This document shows positions 45,211 through 52,793 of a stretch of DNA of 64,000 bases, piece by piece. A program made the translations under genes and the position numbers. Each line of letters starts with the position of its first letter. Position 1 is the stretch's first letter. This DNA is from CAZFVY01 sp964522665 (GTDB lineage: Bacteria > Verrucomicrobiota > Verrucomicrobiia > Limisphaerales > CAZFVY01), in contig CAZFVY010000025.1 in NCBI GenBank assembly GCA_964522665.1, positions 3,282-67,281 of the forward strand, written 5' to 3'. The notes beneath the pieces were generated by a model, which saw only the letters and a program-made list of their open reading frames with translations, did no database searches and was not told the DNA's origin.

Positions 45211-46455
45211 TTATACTTCCACTTCGAGCAGGGCCTCAAATTCGCGCATGCTGGGCCGGATTTCCCGGGTGCGCCCAGCGTGCCCCATCACGGCGTCGAG
45301 CGTCTTCAAGCCGTTTCCGGTGATGCAGAGAACGGCGGAAGCATCGGCCGGGATTTTGCCGGACGCAATCAGTTTCTTCGCGACGCCGACGGTGACTCCG
45401 CCGGCGGTTTCCGCGAAAATGCCTTCCGTTTCCGCGAGCAATTTAATGCCGTCGATGATTTCTTCATCGGAGACGTCGTCGGCGGAACTGCCGCTATCCT
45501 TCATCGCCCGCAACGCGTAAAAGCCGTCGGCCGGGGTGCCGATCGCCAAAGACTTGGCGATGGTGTTCGGCTTGACCGGCTTGAAGAAGTCGAGGCCATT
45601 TTTCTGCGCGGTCGAAATGGGCGAACAGCCGGTCGCCTGCGCGCCGTGGACTTTGAACGCCTTCTCCGGCACGAGACCAAGTTTCGCGAACTCCTGGTAG
45701 CTCTTGTAAATCTTGGTCAAGAGCGAACCGGAGGCCATGCAGGCGACCGTATGATCGGGAATCCGCCAGCCCAGTTGCTCCATGATCTCGAAACCCATGC
45801 TCTTGGAGCCTTCGGCGTAGTACGGCCGCATGTTGACGTTGACGAAGGCCCAGCCAAATTTGCCGGCGATTTCCGCGCAGAGGCGGTTCACTTCGTCATA
45901 GTGACCCTTGATCGCGATTACTTGCGCGCCGTAAATCAACGAATTGAGCACCTTGCCCGCTTCGAGGTCGGCGGGAATGAAGACGTAGGCTTTCAGGCCG
46001 GCGGCGGCGGCGTTGGCGGCCACCGAATTGGCGAGATTGCCGGTCGAGGCGCACGCGACCGTGGTAAAGCCCAGTTCCAACGCGCGGCTGAGGGCGACGC
46101 TGACCACGCGGTCTTTGAACGAGAGGGACGGATAGTTCACCGCGTCGTTCTTGATCCACAACTCGCGAATGCCCAGTCGCCGAGCCAGCCGATCGGCCTT
46201 GATCAACGGCGTGTAACCGACTTCGAAACCGACCGCCGGGTCGCCCGCGATGGGCAGCAATTCCCGATAACGCCACATTGTTTGGGGGCGGCTTTGGATC
46301 GTCTTGCGATCCATGGTTTGTTTGATCAGGGCATAGTCGTATGCGACCTCGAGCGGGCCGAAATCGAACTCGCAGACGTGGGTGGCCGCCAGCGGGTATT
46401 CCCGTCCGCACTCGCGGCACTTGAGCGCTTTCATGAAGCCTTCGTGTTTGTCCAT
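45211..46455 (-). CDS. Threonine-synthase-like PLP enzyme under SAM-riboswitch control
   Basis: A 414-residue fold-type II PLP enzyme. The N-terminus has a cysteine-containing segment (MKALKCRECGREYPLAATHVC), as in many threonine synthases; a second ATG at this MKALK is preceded by AAGG and is an alternative start. The PLP lysine is in NYPSLSFKDRVVSVAL, with the phosphate/substrate motifs ACASTGNLANSVAANAAAAG and VACMASGSLLTKIYKSY. Sequence alone suggests ThrC (O-phosphohomoserine to threonine). However, the S-box leader and the following sulfur-carrier and NIL genes suggest it instead makes homocysteine from O-phosphohomoserine and a protein thiocarboxylate. I therefore withhold the thrC symbol. 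Confidence 0.88.
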   Translation of the reverse strand: MDKHEGFMKALKCRECGREYPLAATHVCEFDFGPLEVAYDYALIKQTMDRKTIQSRPQTMWRYRELLPIAGDPAVGFEVGYTPLIKADRLARRLGIRELWIKNDAVNYPSLSFKDRVVSVALSRALELGFTTVACASTGNLANSVAANAAAAGLKAYVFIPADLEAGKVLNSLIYGAQVIAIKGHYDEVNRLCAEIAGKFGWAFVNVNMRPYYAEGSKSMGFEIMEQLGWRIPDHTVACMASGSLLTKIYKSYQEFAKLGLVPEKAFKVHGAQATGCSPISTAQKNGLDFFKPVKPNTIAKSLAIGTPADGFYALRAMKDSGSSADDVSDEEIIDGIKLLAETEGIFAETAGGVTVGVAKKLIASGKIPADASAVLCITGNGLKTLDAVMGHAGRTREIRPSMREFEALLEVEV

Positions 46456-46482
46456 AAATGCAATTTGCGTTCGTTGCGGGGC

Positions 46483-46515
46483 AAAAAAAAGCCCCTTCTC
46501 ATGGCGGAGAAGAGG
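46483..46515 (-). terminator. Riboswitch expression-platform terminator
   Basis: A 9-bp stem (CCTCTTCTC with GAGAAGGGG, one G-U pair) and 6-nt loop followed by C and eight T's, 28 bp before the start codon of the threonine-synthase-like gene. Its 5' arm can instead pair perfectly over eight bases with the 3' strand of the aptamer's P1 region (46532-46539), the expected antiterminator. Confidence 0.88.
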
Positions 46516-46535
46516 ATGACGAACTGCCGTGCTCT

Positions 46536-46656
46536 TCTCATCTTTCCCGGGTCGCGATCACGACGCGGGCTGGAATTGGCACCTGGGCATTGGAGGGTGG
46601 CTCCAACCGGTTGCCGTGGTTTCATCGGGCCAGTCCCTCAACCACTCGCAATGAGA
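46536..46656 (-). ncRNA. SAM-I (S-box) riboswitch aptamer
   Basis: On the minus strand the conserved S-box core is plain: GAGGGACTGGCCCGATGAAA, then CGGCAACC, P3 hairpin TTGGAG-CCACC-CTCCAA, AGGTGCCAATTCCAGCC, P4, and a closing AAGATGAGA. P1 is formed by TCTCAT (46651-46656) and ATGAGA (46536-46541). It lies between a promoter and an intrinsic terminator. By analogy, SAM binding stabilises P1, frees the terminator and turns the operon off. The aptamer is fairly complete; I did not test the K-turn and pseudoknot pairing base by base. Confidence 0.94.
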
Positions 46657-46680
46657 TCCGTTTCATCAACGGATGCGGAT

Positions 46681-46709
46681 ATATTGATTCAATGGCTTTT
46701 GGGTGTCAA
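46681..46709 (-). promoter_or_regulatory. Promoter of the SAM-riboswitch operon
   Basis: A perfect -35 TTGACA (46704-46709, minus strand), 17-bp spacer and a weaker -10 CAATAT (46681-46686), about 25 bp upstream of the aptamer's P1. The next base pairs downstream also offer AT-rich -10 alternatives (AATATA, TATATC). Confidence 0.65.
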
Positions 46710-46904
46710 ATGGTTTTTTGAGTTGGTACGCCGCGAACGTTGGCGCGAATAGTTCGATGCTCCGGGATCGAGAGTGGCAGGGACGGATCACTGTCTTAAC
46801 CACGCAACGAGAACTTCGCGCAGAGTCCTCGCTTATCGCCTGGTTCGGTGGTCGCGCAACCCGAGGCTTGCACGTCGAGGTCTTCAGGCGTACCTTTTTT
46901 GGGC

Positions 46905-47102
46905 ATGACGGACAAGCAGGCTGTGATCGACGCGCTCGGACGGCTCCCAGAGAACGCGTCTCTTGACGAGATTACCGAAGAGCTGCGGATTATGGCGGCG
47001 ATTCGGCGCGGACGATCTGATGTCGCCGCCGGGCGTACCAAGTCGCAGGAAGAGGTGGAACACTTATTTGGATCCTGGGCTACAGCATGGACTTCAAGCT
47101 GA
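46905..47102 (+). CDS. Antitoxin of a ParE-type toxin-antitoxin pair
   Basis: A 65-residue acidic protein starting at MTDKQAVIDALGRLPENASL. The helical EEL-RIMAAIRRGRSDVAAGR segment and QEEVEHLF are typical of small addiction-module antitoxins (the dimer and toxin-wrapping helices). It overlaps the toxin start by 16 bp, so the pair is translationally coupled. It probably neutralises the toxin and represses the operon. There is no recognisable HTH. Confidence 0.82.
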   Translation: MTDKQAVIDALGRLPENASLDEITEELRIMAAIRRGRSDVAAGRTKSQEEVEHLFGSWATAWTSS

Positions 47103-47383
47103 TCTGGTCTGACGCGGCGATAACCGACCTCCACGAGATTTGTACCTACATTGCCGAACGCGACCCGCAAGCGGCGTCGCGGATGGGCCGAGGGATACTT
47201 GATCATGTCCAGATACTTGCCACTTTCCCATTTATCGGACCGGCGTATCCAAGAGGCGACCAAGGGGCGCTGCGAGAGATTGTATTCCGCTCCTATCGTA
47301 TCTTCTACGATGTTTCCGAAGAATTAGGTCGGGTCGTGATTCTCCATATCTGGCACGGCGCTCGGAGAGACCCGGAGGTCTGA
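47087..47383 (+). CDS. RelE/ParE-family toxin
   Basis: A 98-residue toxin of the RelE/ParE superfamily: MDFKLIWSDAAITDLHEICTY, then RDPQAASRMGRGILDHVQILATFP, GDQGALREIVFRSYRIFYDV and VVILHIWHGARRDPEV. The arginines and the C-terminal HIWHGAR strand match the family fold. ParE members inhibit gyrase, RelE members cleave mRNA; which applies is not decided by sequence here. It follows its antitoxin directly. Confidence 0.9.
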   Translation: MDFKLIWSDAAITDLHEICTYIAERDPQAASRMGRGILDHVQILATFPFIGPAYPRGDQGALREIVFRSYRIFYDVSEELGRVVILHIWHGARRDPEV

Positions 47384-47592
47384 TCCGGGCCAAGCAAACC
47401 GTGGCTGGCGAATCGGCTCTGAGCCGTGTTTCAAGATCTGCGTCGCCGCTTACAGTCCGTACTCGATGCTTAACTAAAAAGGAAGGGCGTCAGAAATATC
47501 GCGGTGCGTTCAACTTCGGTTTCTTCTTCCCCGGGGCATTTCTTAACCGATCGCCGGGTCGAGGTTGGCGACGAAAAAGCGCCATCGATAGA

Positions 47593-47739
47593 TCATTCTG
47601 ACGGCGGCCAGTTCCCGGCGTCCACACCTCGAAAATCAGCCCCGACTTCACCAATATCCCTCAATAACAGTTCATCGTGGGCGGCCGATTTCATCGCCCT
47701 TGCTTTATCTCGGTAGTCGCCTGGGCGTTCGCGAAGCAT
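47593..47739 (-). CDS. Small hypothetical protein, possibly antitoxin-like
   Basis: A 48-residue frame reading MLRERPGDYRDKARAMKSAA then HDELLLRDIGEVGADFRGVD and a short acidic end. Codon use and charge pattern look protein-like, and the ATG lies 19 bp after the stop of the decayed HTH-antitoxin fragment, in the same frame. I do not recognise the family. It is too short for a confident call and could be part of a degraded toxin-antitoxin pair. Confidence 0.4.
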   Translation of the reverse strand: MLRERPGDYRDKARAMKSAAHDELLLRDIGEVGADFRGVDAGNWPPSE

Positions 47740-47757
47740 CAGGCTCAGGTCTGCCGT

Positions 47758-47913
47758 CTAATTCGGTTTGATGGGCGGCGGGACTCTGACCGTCAATTCC
47801 GCGGCTTCCGGTATCGTAACCACGAACTTGATCGCTCCCATGAGCGTTAGCCAAGTTCGCAGATTATCTAAATTTGGGTAAGTCCGACGATTGCGCCCTG
47901 CCGTGCGTTCCAG
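47758..47913 (-). pseudogene. C-terminal fragment of an XRE-type antitoxin
   Basis: A 51-codon open stretch with no usable start reads LERTAGRNRRTYPNLDNLR followed by TWLTLMGAIKFVVTIPEAAE. The layout (short polar segment, P-x-L-x-x-L-R, then a Gly followed by hydrophobic strands) matches the end of XRE/HigA-type HTH antitoxins. The HTH itself is missing; an in-frame TAA lies before the fragment, only a few bases after the gcvH stop. I read it as a truncated remnant. Confidence 0.4.
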
Positions 47914-47919
47914 TTAGTC

Positions 47920-48306
47920 TTAACCCCCGATCATCGCCGAGTAATCCGCGGCGGACAGGAGCGCCTCCACTTCGGCGGGTTGCGCGAGTTTCACTTTGAA
48001 GAACCAGGCGGCGGCGTGGGGGTCGCTGTTGACGAGTTCGGGTTTATCGACGATCGCCTGGTTCACTGCGACCACTTCGCCGCTTACGGGAGAATAGATG
48101 TCGCTGGCGGTTTTGACCGACTCGACGACGGCGCAGGCTTCGCCGGCTTTCACTTGGCGGCCGACGGCGGGTAGCTCGACGAACACGACGTCGGTCAATT
48201 CGTGCTGGGCGTGATCGGTGATGCCGACGGTGGCGACTTGGCCCTCGACGCGCGCCCATTCGTGGGACTTGGCGTATTTGCGATCGCTGGGAACGTTGGT
48301 GCTCAT
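47920..48306 (-). CDS. gcvH: Glycine cleavage system H protein
   Basis: A 128-residue lipoyl carrier that shuttles the aminomethyl group between the P, T and L proteins. The lipoylated lysine is in ACAVVESVKTASDIYSPVSG (about residue 69). The N-terminus YAKSHEWARVEGQVATVGIT and the end LLSAADYSAMIGG match GcvH. It lies 6 bp after gcvT; no gcvP is found on either side in the window. Confidence 0.96.
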   Translation of the reverse strand: MSTNVPSDRKYAKSHEWARVEGQVATVGITDHAQHELTDVVFVELPAVGRQVKAGEACAVVESVKTASDIYSPVSGEVVAVNQAIVDKPELVNSDPHAAAWFFKVKLAQPAEVEALLSAADYSAMIGG

Positions 48307-48312
48307 GGTGGT

Positions 48313-49455
48313 CTAGGTTTTCTTGCGGTAGATGGGTTTGGGCGTGATGACGGCGGGGGCGCGCTGGTTGCGAATCTCGATTTCAATCTGCGTTCCCGGC
48401 GCGGCGAACGCGGCGGGGACGTAACCCATGCCGATGCCGATGGCCAGCGAAGGGCTTTGCGTGCCGCTGACGACCTCGCCGATTTTTCCGACGGTCGCGC
48501 TGGCGCTCCAGATCGAATAATGCGGTCGGGGCGGGGCGCTTTTCCCAATCATTTTGAACGCGACGCATTTCTTGGCCACGCCTTTGATCTTCTGTTCCAG
48601 GAGGGCGGCGCGACCGGTAAATTCGTCTTTATCAAAGGAGACAAAAAAGGCCAGCCCGGCTTCGACGGGCGTGGTGTTTTCGTCCAACTCGTGACCGTAG
48701 AGCGGATAGCATTGCTCAGTGCGCAACGTGTCGCGCGCCCCGAGGCCGGCGGGCTTGAGGCCAAATGGCTGGCCGAGCTCAAGCAGCTTGTCCCACACCC
48801 GCTCAATGTGGCTCGCCGGAGCGACGATTTCGAAGCCGTCCTCGCCGGTGTACCCAGTTCGGGAGACCCACGTTTGGACCCCGTCGAAATCGTATTCGCC
48901 GAGTTCGTTTTTCTTCAATTCGCGGGCGGGTTTTGGCTGCGGCGAGGACGCCGAAACGCGCGGGAAACAGGCGTCAATGAACTCCGGCGTGCGGGGGCCT
49001 TGGAGGGCGACCGCGCCCCACGCGTCCGAGACATTCTCCAGTTCGACGCCGGCTTGGCCGTAGCCGGTGGATTGCCGCGCCTGCAACCACGCCCAATCCG
49101 CGTCGATGCGGGAGGCGTTGATAATGAGGAGGAACTTTTCCTCGGCCAGACGATAGGCGTACAGGTCGTCGATGACGCCGCCGCGCTCGTTGCACATCAA
49201 CGTGTACTGACCCTGGCCGGGCGCCAGCTTGCGAATGTCGTTCGTGAGCGTCGCGTTGAGAAAGGTCCCGGCCGCGGCGCCGGCAACGAGGACTTCGCCC
49301 ATGTGCGAGATGTCAAACAATCCGGCGGCCGATCGGACCGCCAGATGTTCGTCCATGATGCTCGTGTAATAGACGGGCATTTCCCAGCCGCCGAATTCGA
49401 CCAACTTGGCGCCGGCCTTTTGGTGCGCGGCAAAGAGCGGAGTGCGTTTCAGCAT
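48313..49455 (-). CDS. gcvT: Glycine cleavage system T protein (aminomethyltransferase)
   Basis: A 380-residue tetrahydrofolate-dependent aminomethyltransferase. The N-terminal block is KRTPLFAAHQKAGAKLVEFGGWEMPVYYTS (shown in parts), with GLFDISHMGEV, LFDIS and the folate-site arginine region SRTGYTGEDGFEI. The C-terminal barrel starts near residue 290. It produces methylene-THF and ammonia from the lipoyl intermediate carried by GcvH, encoded 6 bp downstream. No glycine riboswitch was seen upstream. Confidence 0.96.
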   Translation of the reverse strand: MLKRTPLFAAHQKAGAKLVEFGGWEMPVYYTSIMDEHLAVRSAAGLFDISHMGEVLVAGAAAGTFLNATLTNDIRKLAPGQGQYTLMCNERGGVIDDLYAYRLAEEKFLLIINASRIDADWAWLQARQSTGYGQAGVELENVSDAWGAVALQGPRTPEFIDACFPRVSASSPQPKPARELKKNELGEYDFDGVQTWVSRTGYTGEDGFEIVAPASHIERVWDKLLELGQPFGLKPAGLGARDTLRTEQCYPLYGHELDENTTPVEAGLAFFVSFDKDEFTGRAALLEQKIKGVAKKCVAFKMIGKSAPPRPHYSIWSASATVGKIGEVVSGTQSPSLAIGIGMGYVPAAFAAPGTQIEIEIRNQRAPAVITPKPIYRKKT

Positions 49456-49483
49456 AATCGTTCAGCAGGTCGAAACGGGGCGA

Positions 49484-50200
49484 CTAGCCCCATTTTTCCG
49501 TTTTCATCTGGGCTTTGGGAACGCCCATGTCGTGGATGACGACACGCTCGGCGAATTCCACGAGTTCATTCGGACCGCACGCGTAAAAAAAGGTGTTGGG
49601 CAGATCGTGAGTCTTTTCCCGCACCCAGGCGGCGTCGATGCGTCCGCGCCGGCCGGTCCATTTATCCTCGGGCACAATGCGGGTGCAGGTCACGTAAAAA
49701 TTGAAATTCGGGTTCGCATTTTCCAAGTCGCGAAACTCTTGATGAAAGATGATGTCGTTGGTCGTGCGTACGCTGTAGAGGATGGTGATCTGGGTCTTCA
49801 GCCGGCGGCGGGTCGCTTCGCGGACGAACGCGCGGAAGGGCGTTACGCCCGAGCCGCCGGCGATGCAGATCAGGCGCTTGTCCGGCTCGAATACAGGCAG
49901 GAACTTTCCTACCGGCGGAAGCACCAAAAGCTTGTCGCCCGGCTTTGACCAATCGACCAGGCGGGTGCCCATCTTGCCGTCGCGCTTGACGGTGATCTCG
50001 TAAAAGCCGCGATCCAGCGCGCACGACGAAAGGGAATACGCGCGCTTGTAGTCCGGCGTATCCGGCCAACAGACGGTGATGAACTGCCCGGTTTTGAAAT
50101 CGAGGTCGTAACCATCCGGCCATTTGATGCGCAGCGTCTTGGTGTCGGGCAATTCCACCGTGACGGCGTCGATGACCATCTCAACGATTGGCTTGGGCAT
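49484..50200 (-). CDS. Ferredoxin-NADP reductase-like FAD/NAD(P)H oxidoreductase
   Basis: A 238-residue flavoprotein of the FNR superfamily. The FAD-binding barrel has YDLDFKTGQFITVCW and the canonical RAYSLSSCALDRGFYEITVK. The NAD(P)H-binding domain has LICIAGGSGVTPFRAFVREA and ends with TFFYACGPNELVEFAERVVI. There is no ferredoxin or molybdenum domain, so it is a stand-alone reductase, partner unknown. It is upstream of gcvT by 28 bp; a connection to glycine cleavage is not established. Confidence 0.88.
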   Translation of the reverse strand: MPKPIVEMVIDAVTVELPDTKTLRIKWPDGYDLDFKTGQFITVCWPDTPDYKRAYSLSSCALDRGFYEITVKRDGKMGTRLVDWSKPGDKLLVLPPVGKFLPVFEPDKRLICIAGGSGVTPFRAFVREATRRRLKTQITILYSVRTTNDIIFHQEFRDLENANPNFNFYVTCTRIVPEDKWTGRRGRIDAAWVREKTHDLPNTFFYACGPNELVEFAERVVIHDMGVPKAQMKTEKWG

Positions 50201-50337
50201 AATTTAAACTTCGGACTGGTTGCGGCGCGGCGATTTTGCGGATTCGACCAGGCCGGGAAATTGGTTTGCTGGTATTTCGTTCGCGGTCCGTGGTGATCCG
50301 TCCAAACCGAGTTCGAGCGCCTCGGAGTTCCCGGGCT

Positions 50338-51675
50338 TCAGCGCCGGGCCATTTTTCCAGAGACGTCGAAACAAGCGCCTTCTTTTGTGCTGCGAACAAA
50401 AAGGTGTCCGTCACTGATGACCGGCGTACTCCAACATTTGCCCGCGAGCGCGTGGACCCGCGCGACTTCGGTGTACGCCTGGGGATTGGGCTGGATCACC
50501 ACCACCTCGCCGCTGTCGCTCAACGCCACCAACTGATCGCCCGCGAGAATGCAGTTACCCTGACCGAAGCCGGGCCGCGACCACATTTCTTTGCCGGTGG
50601 CCAACTCGACGCACTTGAGCGGACCCTTCGCGAATTCCTTGAAGCTGTACATGCCGTAGAGATAACCGTTTTGGCAGACGGGCGTGCTCCAGTGATTGCA
50701 GAGCTTCATGCCGGTCACGCGCCAAATCTCGGTCGCGGTAAACTGGCCGCCCGCCTCTGTAATCTTGGCCGCCCCGGAACCCGTTCCATACCCCGCCGAG
50801 CAATAGACGATGTCACCCGACACCACCGGCGAAATCGCGCTGGAAACATTGTACTTGAAATTATATCGCCAGAGAACGTCTCCCGTTTTCGGAGCCAGGG
50901 CGACCAACCCGACTTGGGTGTAAAAGATAATCTGCCGGGTTCCGTGAATCGTAGCGGCGACCGGCGTCGAATGGGTCATCTTGTCGTCCTGCCCCTTCCA
51001 GACGACGTGGCCGTCGTTTTTGTCGATCCCGAGGAGCGCTTGGCCGGGGCCGCCGCCGGCGACGAAGACTAGGTCGCCATCCACGAGCGGCGAGGCGGCA
51101 TTTTGCCAACTGATCAGGCGGCCGGCGTGTTCCTTGACCAACTCTCTGGTCCAGACGGGCTGGCCATTCTTTAGGCTCAGACACTCTAAATTGAGACGCT
51201 CGTCCAATACATAGACGGACTGGCCGTTTACCGTCGGGGTCGAACGCGGGCCGTCGCCGCCGTCGTTGTCGGGCGCCCCGGTGTCGCCGCCCTTGTCGTA
51301 TTTGGCCACCCCGAGCGGCGTCGCCCAAAGCTCCTTCCCGGACGACGCGTCCAGCGCCACGCACACCTCACGCGGCGCGCCGTCCACGACGCGCTCGACG
51401 AGCGTCACGGCGCGACCCTGGCTGGCGGCGAACGAACTGAAGCCGTCGGTCAACGGCGTTTTCCAGAGCGTTCGTGGTCCCGACGCGGGCCAACGCGCAA
51501 CCTTTTCTGGCGAGCTGCCGTCCTGATTAGGTCCGCGGTACTGTGACCAATCGGCGGCCTGGACGGCGACGGCGGCGGTCAGTACCGTGGAAAGCATCCC
51601 GGTGGGAACCAGGATTCGGTGGCGGACAAGGGAAAGCGCGCTTGGGGGCGAGATTGTTTTCGTTAGTTTACGCAT
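50338..51675 (-). CDS. Secreted PQQ-type beta-propeller protein
   Basis: A 445-residue protein starting at MRKLTKTISPPSALS. An N-terminal hydrophobic segment ending AAVAVQAADWSQYRGPNQDG is a signal peptide. The mature part is an eight-bladed PQQ-like propeller with repeated GKELWATP, GQPVWTRE, GHVVWKGQ, GDVLWRYN motifs. Such Verrucomicrobial/Planctomycetal proteins (WSQYRGPNQDG start) are not known to bind PQQ and may be scaffold-like, as BamB. It follows parA by 47 bp. Confidence 0.85.
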   Translation of the reverse strand: MRKLTKTISPPSALSLVRHRILVPTGMLSTVLTAAVAVQAADWSQYRGPNQDGSSPEKVARWPASGPRTLWKTPLTDGFSSFAASQGRAVTLVERVVDGAPREVCVALDASSGKELWATPLGVAKYDKGGDTGAPDNDGGDGPRSTPTVNGQSVYVLDERLNLECLSLKNGQPVWTRELVKEHAGRLISWQNAASPLVDGDLVFVAGGGPGQALLGIDKNDGHVVWKGQDDKMTHSTPVAATIHGTRQIIFYTQVGLVALAPKTGDVLWRYNFKYNVSSAISPVVSGDIVYCSAGYGTGSGAAKITEAGGQFTATEIWRVTGMKLCNHWSTPVCQNGYLYGMYSFKEFAKGPLKCVELATGKEMWSRPGFGQGNCILAGDQLVALSDSGEVVVIQPNPQAYTEVARVHALAGKCWSTPVISDGHLFVRSTKEGACFDVSGKMARR

Positions 51676-51722
51676 AGCTCTGGTTTTAGACGCTCCGAGT
51701 TCGCTGGCCGAGGCGCTCCCGG

Positions 51723-52508
51723 TCATGGGGGCGGAAGCTTGAGGCGGGCCGTAACTTCCTGGGCCAGCACTTGGTAGGCGGCCGCGCCGGGATTGTATTT
51801 GTCGTAATAGATGATCGGTTTGCCGAAGCTGGGCGCCTCCGCGAGCCGGATGGCGCGCGGGATGGCGGTTTCGAATACCAAATCGCCGAAGTGTTCCCGG
51901 ACTTCACCGACCACCTGTTGGGCGAGATTGGTGCGGCCGTCGTACATCGTCATGACGACGCCCAGGATTTGGAGCCGCGGATTGGCTCCCGACTCGCGCA
52001 ACTGGTTGAGCAGGCGGTGGATCATTGCGATGCCTTCGAGCGCGTAGTACTCGCATTGCAGCGGCACGAGCAGCCAATCAACGGCCACGAAGGCGTTGAC
52101 GGTCAGAATTCCCAGCGACGGCGGGCAGTCGATTAAGACCACGTCGAATCGATTCGCGTGTCGAATCGGTTCCATGGCGAGTTGAAGTCGTTGAAGATGC
52201 TGGTCGAGCCGCGCTAATTCAAGCTCGGCGCCGCACAAATCGACCTCGCTGGAGATCATTTCGAGCCGCTCAAAGGCAGTCGGGCGAACCTTGTCCAATA
52301 ACGCGCCTTCGCCCAGCAATGGCCGATAGGCGCTGCCCCCTTCCAATTTATCCAGGCCCAATCCACTGGTGGCGTTGGCTTGGGAATCGAGGTCGATCAC
52401 CAAAACGCGAAGCCCTAACTCCGCGAGACAGGCAGCCAGATTAACGCAAGTGGTGGTCTTTCCAACGCCTCCCTTTTGGTTGGCAACGGCAATAAACTGA
52501 GTCGGCAC
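51723..52508 (-). CDS. ParA/Soj-family ATPase
   Basis: A 261-residue chromosome/plasmid partition-type ATPase starting at a GTG. The deviant Walker A is NQKGGVGKTTT (about residues 9-19), Walker A' is VLVIDLDSQANAT and Walker B is VVLIDCPPSLG. The C-terminal ETAIPRAIRLAEAPSFGKPI is typical of Soj. There is no ParB gene next to it in the window, so it may be a chromosomal Soj whose ParB lies elsewhere, or an orphan positioning ATPase. Confidence 0.92.
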   Translation of the reverse strand: MPTQFIAVANQKGGVGKTTTCVNLAACLAELGLRVLVIDLDSQANATSGLGLDKLEGGSAYRPLLGEGALLDKVRPTAFERLEMISSEVDLCGAELELARLDQHLQRLQLAMEPIRHANRFDVVLIDCPPSLGILTVNAFVAVDWLLVPLQCEYYALEGIAMIHRLLNQLRESGANPRLQILGVVMTMYDGRTNLAQQVVGEVREHFGDLVFETAIPRAIRLAEAPSFGKPIIYYDKYNPGAAAYQVLAQEVTARLKLPPP

Positions 52509-52724
52509 GCCTCGAATCTTATGTCGAGGAACGGTCCAAGTTCAAGGAATTCGCTTGGAGCGGGCGTCGCGGCCTAAGAAGTTCATTGCCTAGTGACGCC
52601 CGAATCTCCGTCGGCGGCGGGGGCGAACATCGGTCTAAATGCCCGAACCTATGTGGCCCAGTGGGTGGCAACCCCCAAAGCGAGCGTGGCGGGCCGATCA
52701 CGCGGGAGTTGGAGTATCGTCATC

Positions 52725-52740
52725 TGTTTATCCATAAACA
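52725..52740. promoter_or_regulatory. Perfect 16-bp palindrome, candidate operator
   Basis: TGTTTAT-CC-ATAAACA lies in the divergent region between parA (minus) and the coiled-coil protein gene (plus), 54 bp before the latter's proposed start. The symmetric AT-rich arms look like a dimeric-repressor site. I know no regulator for it and found no second copy in the window. Confidence 0.3.
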
Positions 52741-52793
52741 TGTTACGTCTTCAACCAAGTACTGGCATGAATGCTGCGTTATACCCGTTTAGA

